From the NCBI GenBank assembly GCA_964465385.1, contig CAYXIM010000084.1:1-6239 (forward strand): 6,239 bases of DNA, in the 5' to 3' direction. The position numbers and the translations under genes were made by a program. This DNA is from JAAYBY01 sp964465385. GTDB lineage: Bacteria; Bacillota; Clostridia; Saccharofermentanales; UBA5734. This document shows positions 1-6,108 of the stretch, piece by piece (positions within the stretch are counted from its first letter, which is position 1; the number at the start of each line of letters is the position of its first letter). The notes beneath the pieces were generated by a model. The model made no database searches. It was not told the DNA's origin and saw nothing but the letters and a program-made list of their open reading frames with translations.

Positions 1-1296
1 GTTGAAGAACGGGTGACCGAACACAAACCAGGCCGGCACAGCCGGCAATGGCTCCCCGACGACCGGGAAAGGGACCAGACCCTGCTCAGCCTTTCTGAAG
101 TCAGCGGAACGGAACAAACCCGCATGTCTTCCGGCTTTGCCGAATTGGACCGGGTTTTGGGCGGCGGCTTTGTCCCTGGCTCGCTGGTGTTGATCGGCGG
201 CGACCCCGGTATCGGCAAATCGACCCTGCTCTTGCAGTGCCTGTCCGCCATGAGCGACACCCGGCAGCTGCTTTATGTCACCGGTGAAGAATCTCCCGGC
301 CAGATCCGCCTGCGTGCCCAGCGCCTGGGCTGTGCCCACAAGCCCCTGCAGCTTCTGGCTGAAACAGACTACGCTAGCATTGCCCAGGTCCTGGCCAGCC
401 ACCAGCCAGACCTGGCTGTGATTGACTCCATCCAAACGGTTTATGTGGACAGCCTGTCCTCCGCGCCGGGAAGCGTTTCCCAAATCCGGGAAGCAACTGC
501 CGGCCTCTTGCGCCTGGCCAAGGCCTTGAACACCGTTGTGGTTCTGGTCGGCCATGTCACCAAGGAGGGAGCCCTGGCCGGTCCCCGTGTCCTGGAGCAC
601 ATGGTGGATACGGTGCTTTATTTTGAAGGCGAGCACCAGCAGGCCTACCGCATGCTGCGGGCCGTCAAGAACCGCTTTGGCGCCACCGATGAACTGGGCC
701 TGTTTGAAATGACCGAAAAAGGGCTGCTTGAGGTTCAGGATGCCTCCATGGCCATGTTGCAAGGCCGCCCCGTTCAGGTGCCCGGTTCAGCGATCACCTG
801 CTGTATGGAAGGAACCCGGCCTCTCTTGATTGAAATCCAGGCCCTCTTGCAAGACACCGTCTACGGGTCCCCACAGCGGATGACCCAGGGGCTTGACCGA
901 AACCGGGTGGCCATGCTGCTGGCGGTCCTGGACAAGCACTTGAAGATGGGGCTGGGACAAATGGACAGCTACGTCAACGTCATTGGCGGCCTGAGAATCA
1001 ATGAACCCGCTGTCGATCTGGCCATTGTTGCCGCCCTGGTGTCCAGCGCCCGAAACAAGCCGGTCGGCCACCAGACCCTGGCCTTCGGTGAAGTCGGCTT
1101 GACCGGTGAGATCCGCTCGGTCTCCCAGGCTGAACGCCGGGTTCAAGAAGCCATGCGCCAGGGATTTGGCTCGTTTATTCTGCCTGGCAGTTGCCGCAAG
1201 GCGCTGTCTGCCCACCGCAGCTTTGATGGCGTCAACTTGTTTTTTGTGGACCATATCGGGGAGATGGTGGATATTTTGTTTGATGAGGGAACGTGA
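1..1296 (+). CDS. radA: DNA repair/recombination protein RadA (Sms), 5'-truncated by window edge
   Basis: RadA is a RecA-like, DnaB-type ATPase that processes branched DNA intermediates during homologous recombination and fork repair in the cytoplasm. The frame is open from base 1: the first codons read V-E-E-R, matching the end of the 'WNTLVEE' stretch that follows the N-terminal C4 zinc finger in the family. The zinc finger and true start therefore lie left of the window, and the GTG at 13 is not a real start. Numbering from that GTG, the Walker A motif GGDPGIGKST is at residues 62-71 (Lys69), the RadA signature KNRFG at 219-223, and the Lon-protease-like C-terminal domain runs from about 258 to the end, with DRNR at 295-298 and EPAVDL at 331-336. 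All family landmarks visible in this part are intact, so the protein is probably functional. ispD follows one base after the stop, suggesting co-transcription. Family assignment is very secure. Confidence 0.96.
   Translation, partial: VEERVTEHKPGRHSRQWLPDDRERDQTLLSLSEVSGTEQTRMSSGFAELDRVLGGGFVPGSLVLIGGDPGIGKSTLLLQCLSAMSDTRQLLYVTGEESPGQIRLRAQRLGCAHKPLQLLAETDYASIAQVLASHQPDLAVIDSIQTVYVDSLSSAPGSVSQIREATAGLLRLAKALNTVVVLVGHVTKEGALAGPRVLEHMVDTVLYFEGEHQQAYRMLRAVKNRFGATDELGLFEMTEKGLLEVQDASMAMLQGRPVQVPGSAITCCMEGTRPLLIEIQALLQDTVYGSPQRMTQGLDRNRVAMLLAVLDKHLKMGLGQMDSYVNVIGGLRINEPAVDLAIVAALVSSARNKPVGHQTLAFGEVGLTGEIRSVSQAERRVQEAMRQGFGSFILPGSCRKALSAHRSFDGVNLFFVDHIGEMVDILFDEGT
1285..1290 (+). promoter_or_regulatory. 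Ribosome binding site for ispD
   Basis: GAGGGA lies inside the last codons of radA, 7 bases upstream of the ATG at 1298. It selects that ATG over the much earlier in-frame ATG at 1106, which would add 64 residues unlike IspD and lie wholly inside radA. Confidence 0.75.
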
Positions 1297-1297
1297 C

Positions 1298-2023
1298 ATG
1301 ACCCGCACCAGTGATTTGCCGGTTTATGCCGTTTTGGCCGCCGCCGGAGCCGGCCGGCGCATGGGCCTCACACACAACAAGGTCTTCTGGCCTCTGGAGG
1401 GCCTGCCCGTTGTGGTCCGGACCGCCCGGGTTTTTCAGCAGCACAAGCGGGTGGCTGGCTGGGTGGTCGTAGCCGCTGCTGAAGAGTGTTCGGCCATGCA
1501 AACCCTTTTGCAAAACCAGGGCTTGACCCGCTGCCTGGCCGTTGTGCCTGGCGGCGCGTCCCGGCAAGCTTCCGTCCACCTGGGCCTTGAAGCTTTGCAA
1601 GACCACGTCCAGCCTCCGGCCGAAAGCCCTGTTCTGGTGCATGACGCGGCCCGTTGCCTGGTCACAGGGGCGGTCATCGACCGGGTGATCGCAGGTGTTG
1701 AAAGCCTGGGTGCCTGTGGTGCGGCAGTGCCTGCCAAGGACACCGTTAAACGCGTTGACAGCCAGGGCCGGGTTCTGGACACCCCTGACCGCTCAGGCCT
1801 GTGGCTGATGCAAACACCCCAGGGAGCCCACTGGCACCTGCTCTGGCAAGCCTACCAGCAGGCCCACCAGGCCCGGCTTCAGGCCACCGATGACCTGTCG
1901 GTCCTGGCATGGGCCGGCCAGCCGACGCATGTCGTGATGGGTTCGTATGCCAACCTCAAATTGACCACACCGGAAGACCTGGTCCTTGCCAGGGCCCTGC
2001 TGGAAGCAGGTGCCGCTGACTAA
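1298..2023 (+). CDS. ispD: 2-C-methyl-D-erythritol 4-phosphate cytidylyltransferase
   Basis: IspD joins CTP and 2-C-methyl-D-erythritol 4-phosphate to give CDP-ME, the third step of the MEP isoprenoid pathway. The product is 241 residues, the usual length for a single-domain IspD. The nucleotide-binding loop is AAAGAGRRMG at residues 14-23, followed by the conserved Lys28 in an NKVF context; B. subtilis IspD has a similar NK-F form, whereas E. coli has PKQ. Other landmarks are VPGGASRQASV around residue 86, HDAAR at 115-119, KDTVKR at 147-152, then QTPQ, a TDD motif, and GSYANLKLTTPEDL near the C-terminus. The residue after HDAAR is Cys120, where Pro is usual. The start is set by the ATG one base after the radA stop with a GAGGGA site 7 bases upstream. 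Its 3' end overlaps the convergent ispF by 4 bp. Assignment is secure. Confidence 0.95.
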   Translation: MTRTSDLPVYAVLAAAGAGRRMGLTHNKVFWPLEGLPVVVRTARVFQQHKRVAGWVVVAAAEECSAMQTLLQNQGLTRCLAVVPGGASRQASVHLGLEALQDHVQPPAESPVLVHDAARCLVTGAVIDRVIAGVESLGACGAAVPAKDTVKRVDSQGRVLDTPDRSGLWLMQTPQGAHWHLLWQAYQQAHQARLQATDDLSVLAWAGQPTHVVMGSYANLKLTTPEDLVLARALLEAGAAD

Positions 2024-2556
2024 CGGGCCGGAAGCTGGACGCTGACCTGGCAAAAGACCTGAATGCCTTCGCCACGGCCAAACGCCGTCAACCCTTCACC
2101 GCTGGTGGCGGTGATGCCGATGCGCGGGCCAGGCAGGCCGGTCAACTGGGCCAGGCGGGTCCTGATAGCTTCGATATGTCCTTTGAGCCGGGGCCGGGCC
2201 GCCTCCACGCAAACAGACAGATGCAGCAGGCGGCCGTGTTGCTGAGCCAGGTCGCTTAAGGCCTGCTGCAGGTAAACACTGCTGTCGGTGATGCCTTGCC
2301 GGCACAGGTCATCAGCACGCCCGCCCAGAATGTTGTGGCTGGTGATGCCCGACAAGGCGTTGGTCAAGGCATGCAAGATCACATCCGCATCGCTGTTGCC
2401 AGCCAGGGGCCGCTGGTCAGCCAGGGCCACCCCGCCCAGCATGAGGACCCGGTCGGGTGCCATCGCCCATTCAGCATCTGTGACAAAGCGGTGACTGTCC
2501 TGGCCCAGGGCACTGACCGTCCAGCTGTCTGCTTGGCTGTTGCGTTCTGTTGACAC
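2020..2556 (-). CDS. ispF: 2-C-methyl-D-erythritol 2,4-cyclodiphosphate synthase (variant type)
   Basis: IspF cyclises CDP-ME 2-phosphate to 2-C-methyl-D-erythritol 2,4-cyclodiphosphate, releasing CMP, two steps after IspD; it acts as a homotrimer with a divalent metal. The product is 178 residues from a GTG start. Likely metal ligands are Asp20 and His22 in GQDSHRF and His62 in LHALTNAL, matching E. coli D8, H10 and H42. The C-terminal ATSGEGLTAFGRGEGIQ (residues 150-166) matches the family ATT-EKLGF-GRGEGIA signature. The central segment differs: the canonical GDIGxxFPDTDP loop is replaced by HNILGGRADDL (74-84) with GITDSS (88-93), and the usual His before Ser-Asp is Asn54. I believe this is a recognised divergent IspF subtype in some anaerobes, but that is from memory. 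A longer open frame to 2766 runs into the upstream synthetase gene and is not IspF-like. The gene begins 16 bases after that gene's stop and converges on ispD. Confidence 0.88.
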   Translation of the reverse strand: MSTERNSQADSWTVSALGQDSHRFVTDAEWAMAPDRVLMLGGVALADQRPLAGNSDADVILHALTNALSGITSHNILGGRADDLCRQGITDSSVYLQQALSDLAQQHGRLLHLSVCVEAARPRLKGHIEAIRTRLAQLTGLPGPRIGITATSGEGLTAFGRGEGIQVFCQVSVQLPAR

Positions 2557-2565
2557 AGTCCTCTT

Positions 2566-2572
2566 CTCCCTT
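2566..2572 (-). promoter_or_regulatory. Ribosome binding site fixing the GTG start of ispF
   Basis: AAGGGAG lies directly after the synthetase stop codon and 9 bases upstream of the GTG at 2556-2554; a second purine stretch (AAGAGG) sits closer. It supports the GTG as the ispF start, since no ATG or other good start lies between the upstream stop and the conserved GQDSHRF segment. Confidence 0.65.
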
Positions 2573-4219
2573 CTAACCTTGTCGAATGGCCACACGCCTG
2601 ATTTTGCCGCTGATGGTTTTGGGTAAAGCGGCCACAAATTCAACCACCCGGGGGTATTTGTAGGGTGCCGTGTTGGCTTTGACGTGGTCTTGCAGTTCTT
2701 TGGCCAGTGCATCAGAGGCCGTCCAGCCCGTGGCCAGGACAACCGTGGCTTTGACCAGCTGGCCACGGATGGGATCGGGTTCTCCGGTTACGGCACACTC
2801 CAGGACGCCGGGGTGTTCCATGAGGACACTTTCCACCTCAAAGGGACCGATCCGGTAGCCGGAGCTCTTGATGATGTCATCTGACCGGCCGACAAACCAC
2901 AGGTAGCCGTCTTCGTCCTGCCAGGCCAAATCACCGGTGCGGTAGACGCCGTTGTGCCAGACCGATCGGGTCAGTTCCGGGTCTTTGTGGTAGCCGCAAA
3001 ACATGCCCGGGATGTTTCGGTCACCGGTCAGGATGCAAATTTCGCCTGACTGGCCCGGTTGAACCGGTGCCCCCTGTTCATCTTGCAATTGAATGGGGTA
3101 GAGTTGAGAGGGCTTGCCCATGGAGCCTGGTTTGGTGGGCATCCAGTAATTGGTCACCACAGCCAGAGTCATTTCGGTTTGCCCGTAGCCTTCTTTGAGC
3201 TCCAGGCCGGTACCCTTGAGGAATTGCTCATAGACTTCCGGGTTGAGCGCTTCACCGGCAATGGTGCAGTGCTGCAACTTGGACAGGTCATAGGCTTTAA
3301 GGTCTTCTCGGATGAGGAAACGGTAGATGGTCGGCGGCGCACAAAAGGTGGTGACTTGATCGTCCTGAAGGCGCCGGAGCAAGTCAGGGGGTGAAAAATG
3401 GTCGTAGTCGTAGACGTAGATGCCGGCTTCCATCAGCCATTGGCCATAAAGCTTACCCCAGACAGACTTGGCCCAGCCTGTTTCAGAAACGGTCAGATGT
3501 AGGCCATCGGGGTCCACCCGCTGCCAGTAGCGGGCCGTCGGCAGGTGGCCGATGGGATAGGTGAAATCATGGGTGACCATCTTGGGCAGGCCCGTGGTGC
3601 CTGAGGTAAAATACAGCAGCATCAGGTCATCATTTTGCGTGTCCTGATCGCCCTGGGGGCGCGAAAAAGATCCGGCCTGCTCCAGACCCTGGTCAAAGGC
3701 ATGCCAGCCGGGGCGTTCTTGACGGACCAACACCTTGATCAAGGGGCGTTTGGCCAGGCGTTCAGCCTCCTCGATGTGGCCGGAGACGGTGCCATCCGGG
3801 GTGCAGACCACAGCGGTCACCTCAGCGGCCTCCATGCGGTAGACGATGTCTGCCGGCAGCAGCTGATTGGTGGCCGGAATGGCCACGGCGCCCAGCTTGT
3901 GCAGGGCTAAAATGGCGTACCAGAACTCCAGGTGGCGTTTGAGGATAAGCATGACGCGGTCGCCTTTGCGGATGCCCAGCGTCTGAAAAAAAGCTGCGCA
4001 CCGGTCGCTTTGGTCACGAAAATGGGCAAAAGACAGGGTTTTTTCGTTACCCGACTCGTTGCGCCAGAGCATGGCCCGCCGGTCCGGCTGGGCATTTGCA
4101 ATGACATCAACCACGTCATAGGCGAAGTTAAAGCGGTTGGGAACCTGCAGGTCGTAGGCCTGGACCTGGCCGTTTTTATCCAGCGTTTCTGTGAGGTAAT
4201 TCTGATAAAGGTTTAACAT
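2573..4219 (-). CDS. Medium-chain acyl-CoA synthetase-like AMP-forming ligase (ACSM type)
   Basis: This is an acyl-adenylate-forming enzyme of the ANL superfamily: it would activate a carboxylic acid with ATP and load it onto CoA, releasing AMP and pyrophosphate. The 548-residue length is normal and the protein looks complete. Motifs in order: A3 phosphate-binding loop YFTSGTTGLPK (203-213), aromatic-rich ETGWAKSVWGKLYGQW (246-261) typical of medium-chain synthetases, A5 YGQTE (345-349), A7 YRTGD (426-430), hinge motif A8 GRSDDIIKSSGYRIG (444-458), and A10 PKTISGKIRR (533-542) with catalytic Lys539. Closest recalled relatives are the ACSM/MACS group acting on medium-chain, branched-chain or aryl acids rather than acetate; the exact substrate cannot be read from sequence. 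The start overlaps the upstream XRE-cupin gene by 7 bp, and GGAGGAG lies 5 bases upstream of the ATG, indicating translational coupling. This pairing with an XRE-cupin regulator is a recurrent gene neighbourhood. ispF follows in the same direction. Confidence 0.92.
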   Translation of the reverse strand: MLNLYQNYLTETLDKNGQVQAYDLQVPNRFNFAYDVVDVIANAQPDRRAMLWRNESGNEKTLSFAHFRDQSDRCAAFFQTLGIRKGDRVMLILKRHLEFWYAILALHKLGAVAIPATNQLLPADIVYRMEAAEVTAVVCTPDGTVSGHIEEAERLAKRPLIKVLVRQERPGWHAFDQGLEQAGSFSRPQGDQDTQNDDLMLLYFTSGTTGLPKMVTHDFTYPIGHLPTARYWQRVDPDGLHLTVSETGWAKSVWGKLYGQWLMEAGIYVYDYDHFSPPDLLRRLQDDQVTTFCAPPTIYRFLIREDLKAYDLSKLQHCTIAGEALNPEVYEQFLKGTGLELKEGYGQTEMTLAVVTNYWMPTKPGSMGKPSQLYPIQLQDEQGAPVQPGQSGEICILTGDRNIPGMFCGYHKDPELTRSVWHNGVYRTGDLAWQDEDGYLWFVGRSDDIIKSSGYRIGPFEVESVLMEHPGVLECAVTGEPDPIRGQLVKATVVLATGWTASDALAKELQDHVKANTAPYKYPRVVEFVAALPKTISGKIRRVAIRQG

Positions 4220-4806
4220 GGTGTCTCCTCCGACAGCTCCTGGCGGTTGGCAACAACCAGCGCCAGAAAACGACAGGGCCCGTCCACAGCCACCATGCCA
4301 TGTGGGTGTCCTGAATCATAGTAGATGGTATCCCCCGGGTGGAGGATTTCCTCGTGCTGGTCGATCCGGATGCGCAGGCTTCCCGATAAGATATAGTTGA
4401 GTTCCTGCCCCTCATGAACGCTGAGTTTGATGTCGCAGTTGGCGGCATCCGCCTGGGCAGGTGCGACCACTTCAAACGGCTCGGCCAGCCTGCCTTTGAA
4501 GAAGGGGGCCAGGTTGTGGTAGCGAAAGCCCTCCCGGCGCTTGATGGGCAACCCTTCGCCGCTTCGAATCAGGGTGTAACCAGACCGATGAGGTGATTCG
4601 CCGGTTAGCAGGTCCGTCAAATCCAGCCCCAGGCGCTGGGCGGCACGGTGCAAAAACATGAAGCTGAAATCACGCTCCCCTGCTTCACAAGCCTGGTAGT
4701 CTGCCGGGCTGACCCCCGTGGCCTGGGCCATATCAGCAACAGACAAGTCTAAAATATCGCGCATGCCCCGCAGGCGGGCACCGATGTCCTTCATGACGTC
4801 ATCCAT
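4213..4806 (-). CDS. XRE-family transcriptional regulator with C-terminal cupin sensor domain
   Basis: This 197-residue DNA-binding regulator has an N-terminal lambda-repressor-like helix-turn-helix at about residues 7-66 and a cupin_2 barrel at about 122-187. In the cupin, motif 1 is HEGQELNYILSG (131-142) and motif 2 is PGDTIYYDSGHPHG (157-170). The first His of the canonical HxH is replaced by Ser129, so metal binding is uncertain and the barrel may only bind a ligand. Regulators of this architecture usually control an adjacent metabolic operon in response to a small molecule. The 7-bp overlap with the acyl-CoA synthetase gene suggests that gene is the main target, and an acyl-CoA or carboxylate is a plausible effector; both points are inference. 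The ATG at 4806 has AAGGAGG 6 bases upstream. A palindrome just upstream of that site could be an autoregulatory operator. Confidence 0.9.
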   Translation of the reverse strand: MDDVMKDIGARLRGMRDILDLSVADMAQATGVSPADYQACEAGERDFSFMFLHRAAQRLGLDLTDLLTGESPHRSGYTLIRSGEGLPIKRREGFRYHNLAPFFKGRLAEPFEVVAPAQADAANCDIKLSVHEGQELNYILSGSLRIRIDQHEEILHPGDTIYYDSGHPHGMVAVDGPCRFLALVVANRQELSEETPC

Positions 4807-4833
4807 AGAGAACCTCCTTGATCACCGCCCCTG

Positions 4834-4846
4834 TGCCAGTCTGGCA
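4834..4846. promoter_or_regulatory. Perfect palindrome, candidate operator in regulator leader
   Basis: TGCCAG-T-CTGGCA is a perfect 6-bp inverted repeat around one base. It sits between the extended -10 (4866-4874) and the ribosome binding site (4813-4819) of the XRE-cupin gene, centred about 20 bases downstream of the expected transcription start. Its size and placement suit a small dimeric repressor, most simply autoregulation by the adjacent regulator. The one-base loop argues against an RNA hairpin. Function is inferred. Confidence 0.4.
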
Positions 4847-4865
4847 GCAGACGGACTTGCGAACG

Positions 4866-4874
4866 ATTTTAACA
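4866..4874 (-). promoter_or_regulatory. Extended -10 promoter for the regulator–acyl-CoA synthetase–ispF unit
   Basis: Read on the minus strand this is TGTTAAAAT, that is TG-N plus TAAAAT, a five-of-six match to TATAAT with the extended-10 dinucleotide. It lies in the 81-base gap between the methyltransferase stop and the regulator start, about 60 bases upstream of the ATG. No good -35 is seen at 16-18 bp (TGGTTG at 17 bp is poor), which is acceptable for an extended -10 promoter. It suggests the regulator begins a separate transcription unit. Confidence 0.5.
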
Positions 4875-4887
4875 CAAAGCGCCGCGC

Positions 4888-5493
4888 TCAACCAGCAGAC
4901 CGGGCGCGGATGATCTGGTAGCCGCTGCAGCGCCGGATCAGGGCGGTGTCGGGAAACAGCGTGTTCAATTTTTGAACAGCAGACCGGGCCCCTTGCTGCT
5001 TGCGCAAGACCAGGTAGAGCTCACCCCCGGGTGTCAGCGCCTGGGCTGCCTCTTCAAAAAGCCGGTAGAGGGTTTGCTTGCCGGTCCGGACCGGGGGGTT
5101 GCTGATGATGCGGTCGAAGCGGCCGGGCACCAGGGCCAGGCCGTCCGAACAAAGCACCTGGACCGCGGGGACGCCATTTTGACGGGCATTTTTTTGAGCC
5201 AGGGCCAGGGCCCGCTGGTTGATATCGGACAGGACAACCGACCAGCCCGGGTGGTTTTTTTGAAAGACAATGCCCAAGACCCCATAGCCGCAACCCAAAT
5301 CCAGCAGGCGCCCCTGTGGCGGCGTCTGCTGATCTAACACGGTTTCGATCAGGCAACGCGAACCGGTGTCAACCTGGTGACGTGAAAAGACAGACCGGTC
5401 GGTCGTGAAGGTGAAGGGCTGGCCGCGAAAGGAAACAGACAGGTCCTTGGGGTCATGGTCTGCCTGGGGCGCCGGGCTATAATAATGATCCAT
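4888..5493 (-). CDS. Class I SAM-dependent methyltransferase, RsmC/YbxB-like
   Basis: This 201-residue protein resembles the methyltransferase half of RsmC (16S rRNA m2G1207 methyltransferase) and the single-domain YbxB-type proteins of Firmicutes. The N-terminal HYYSPAP and the later FTFTTDRSVFSRHQVDTGS stretch (27-45) are typical of this family. Motif I, binding S-adenosylmethionine, is LDLGCGYG (64-71); the acidic residue of motif II is Asp90 in LSDIN; the catalytic motif is SNPPVRTGK (131-139), as expected for an exocyclic-amine N-methyltransferase. An rRNA guanine substrate is the best guess but is not proved by sequence. The ATG at 5493 has GGAGGA 5 bases upstream, and the gene's first 17 bases overlap the end of queT, so the two are probably translationally coupled. 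A separate promoter appears to lie downstream, before the regulator. Confidence 0.85.
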   Translation of the reverse strand: MDHYYSPAPQADHDPKDLSVSFRGQPFTFTTDRSVFSRHQVDTGSRCLIETVLDQQTPPQGRLLDLGCGYGVLGIVFQKNHPGWSVVLSDINQRALALAQKNARQNGVPAVQVLCSDGLALVPGRFDRIISNPPVRTGKQTLYRLFEEAAQALTPGGELYLVLRKQQGARSAVQKLNTLFPDTALIRRCSGYQIIRARSAG

Positions 5494-6064
5494 GTTCTTC
5501 CTCCCACACCTTGAGGGTTTTGAAAGCCAGATACAGGGGATACCCCAACAGATAAACAGAGCCGCTTTGCGAAAGGGCCAGGGACAGGATGGTTAACAGG
5601 TGAACCTGCCAGCTGCGCGTCAGGTCTGGAATGAGAAAGGGCAGGTAACTGCCAACCACCAGGGCATTGACCCAGACAGCCGGGCTGAAGGCCAGGACCC
5701 GCATCAGCCACAGTCTTCTGGCCGACACCGTTTCCCGGGTGGCCAGGCGATCTGCCAGGGCTTTTTTCAAGCGCCAGATCAGCCAGGCGGCCAGCAAGGT
5801 TGCCAGGCTGCCCAACACCACATCCACCGGTCCCAGGCTCTGGGGCAGCAGCAGGTTGGTCAACAGGCAGCCCAGGGTAAGGCCGGGCAGGGCAGCTGGG
5901 GTCAAAGCTGCCAACACCATCAGGGCTTCTGCCGGACGGACCTGCAAGGGCCCGAAACTGAGCTGGGCCAGTGGGAGAGACAGGACCAGGTAGGCCGATG
6001 CGATGACGGCCGCTTCAGTCAGGTGCCGAACAGATCCTTTCATCTCCTTGGGTGTTCCTTTCAT
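5477..6064 (-). CDS. queT: QueT-family queuosine-precursor transporter (ECF S component)
   Basis: QueT proteins are membrane substrate-binding (S) components of energy-coupling-factor transporters, predicted to import a queuosine precursor such as preQ1, preQ0 or queuine. The 195-residue protein is hydrophobic with about five to six membrane segments, near residues 16-37, 46-72, 79-98, 118-145 and 154-182. Family signatures are FGPLQVRPAEAL (37-48), LTPAALPGLTLGCLLTN (54-70) and GPVDVVLGSLATLLAA (78-93). No ECF ATPases or T component are in the window, so a shared module elsewhere is implied. The start is uncertain: the ATG at 6064 has no ribosome binding site and lies 2 bases past a terminator T-run, while Met8 (ATG at 6043) gives an N-terminus more like relatives but its AAGGAG directly abuts the ATG. 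No preQ1 riboswitch was recognised upstream. The 3' end overlaps the methyltransferase gene by 17 bp. Confidence 0.85.
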   Translation of the reverse strand: MKGTPKEMKGSVRHLTEAAVIASAYLVLSLPLAQLSFGPLQVRPAEALMVLAALTPAALPGLTLGCLLTNLLLPQSLGPVDVVLGSLATLLAAWLIWRLKKALADRLATRETVSARRLWLMRVLAFSPAVWVNALVVGSYLPFLIPDLTRSWQVHLLTILSLALSQSGSVYLLGYPLYLAFKTLKVWEEEHGSLL

Positions 6065-6066
6065 GT

Positions 6067-6107
6067 AAAAAATGGCCCACGCCTGAGTTCTGTCAAACGT
6101 GAGCCAT
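6067..6107 (-). terminator. Intrinsic terminator of the rRNA operon, after tRNA-Asn
   Basis: On the minus strand a 10-bp stem, ATGGCTCACG paired with CGTGGGCCAT (one G-U pair), encloses a loop of 16 bases and is followed by six T residues, whose first overlaps the stem base. It begins one base after the CCA end of tRNA-Asn and ends two bases before the first possible queT ATG. It very likely ends rRNA operon transcription and limits readthrough into queT. Confidence 0.88.
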
Positions 6108-6108
6108 C

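Noticed and set aside
1106..1297. N-terminal extension of ispD from the ATG at 1106
   Set aside because: The extra 64 residues lie wholly inside radA in another frame and resemble no IspD; the ATG at 1298 has a well-spaced ribosome binding site.
787..1308. 173-codon minus-strand open frame antisense to radA
   Set aside because: It lies opposite the strongly conserved Lon-like domain of RadA, shows no recognisable domain, and has no convincing translation signal.
2557..2766. Upstream extension of ispF to an ATG at 2766
   Set aside because: It overlaps the C-terminal catalytic region of the acyl-CoA synthetase in another frame; the GTG at 2556 has a good ribosome binding site and gives a normal IspF length.
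4877..4890. GC-rich hairpin (AGCG-CGG-CGCT) at the methyltransferase stop as a terminator
   Set aside because: Only 4 bp of stem, a 3-base loop and an interrupted T-tract; too weak to call a terminator.
6068..6096. TTGACA in the terminator loop as a sigma-A promoter for queT
   Set aside because: The -35 is exact, but the -10 at 17 bp (ATTTTT) matches only two of six positions and neighbouring spacings are no better than three of six, so it is not annotated.
6043..6107. preQ1 riboswitch upstream of queT
   Set aside because: Neither the class I hairpin with A-rich tail nor the class II pseudoknot pattern is visible; the structured segment is explained by the rrn terminator.
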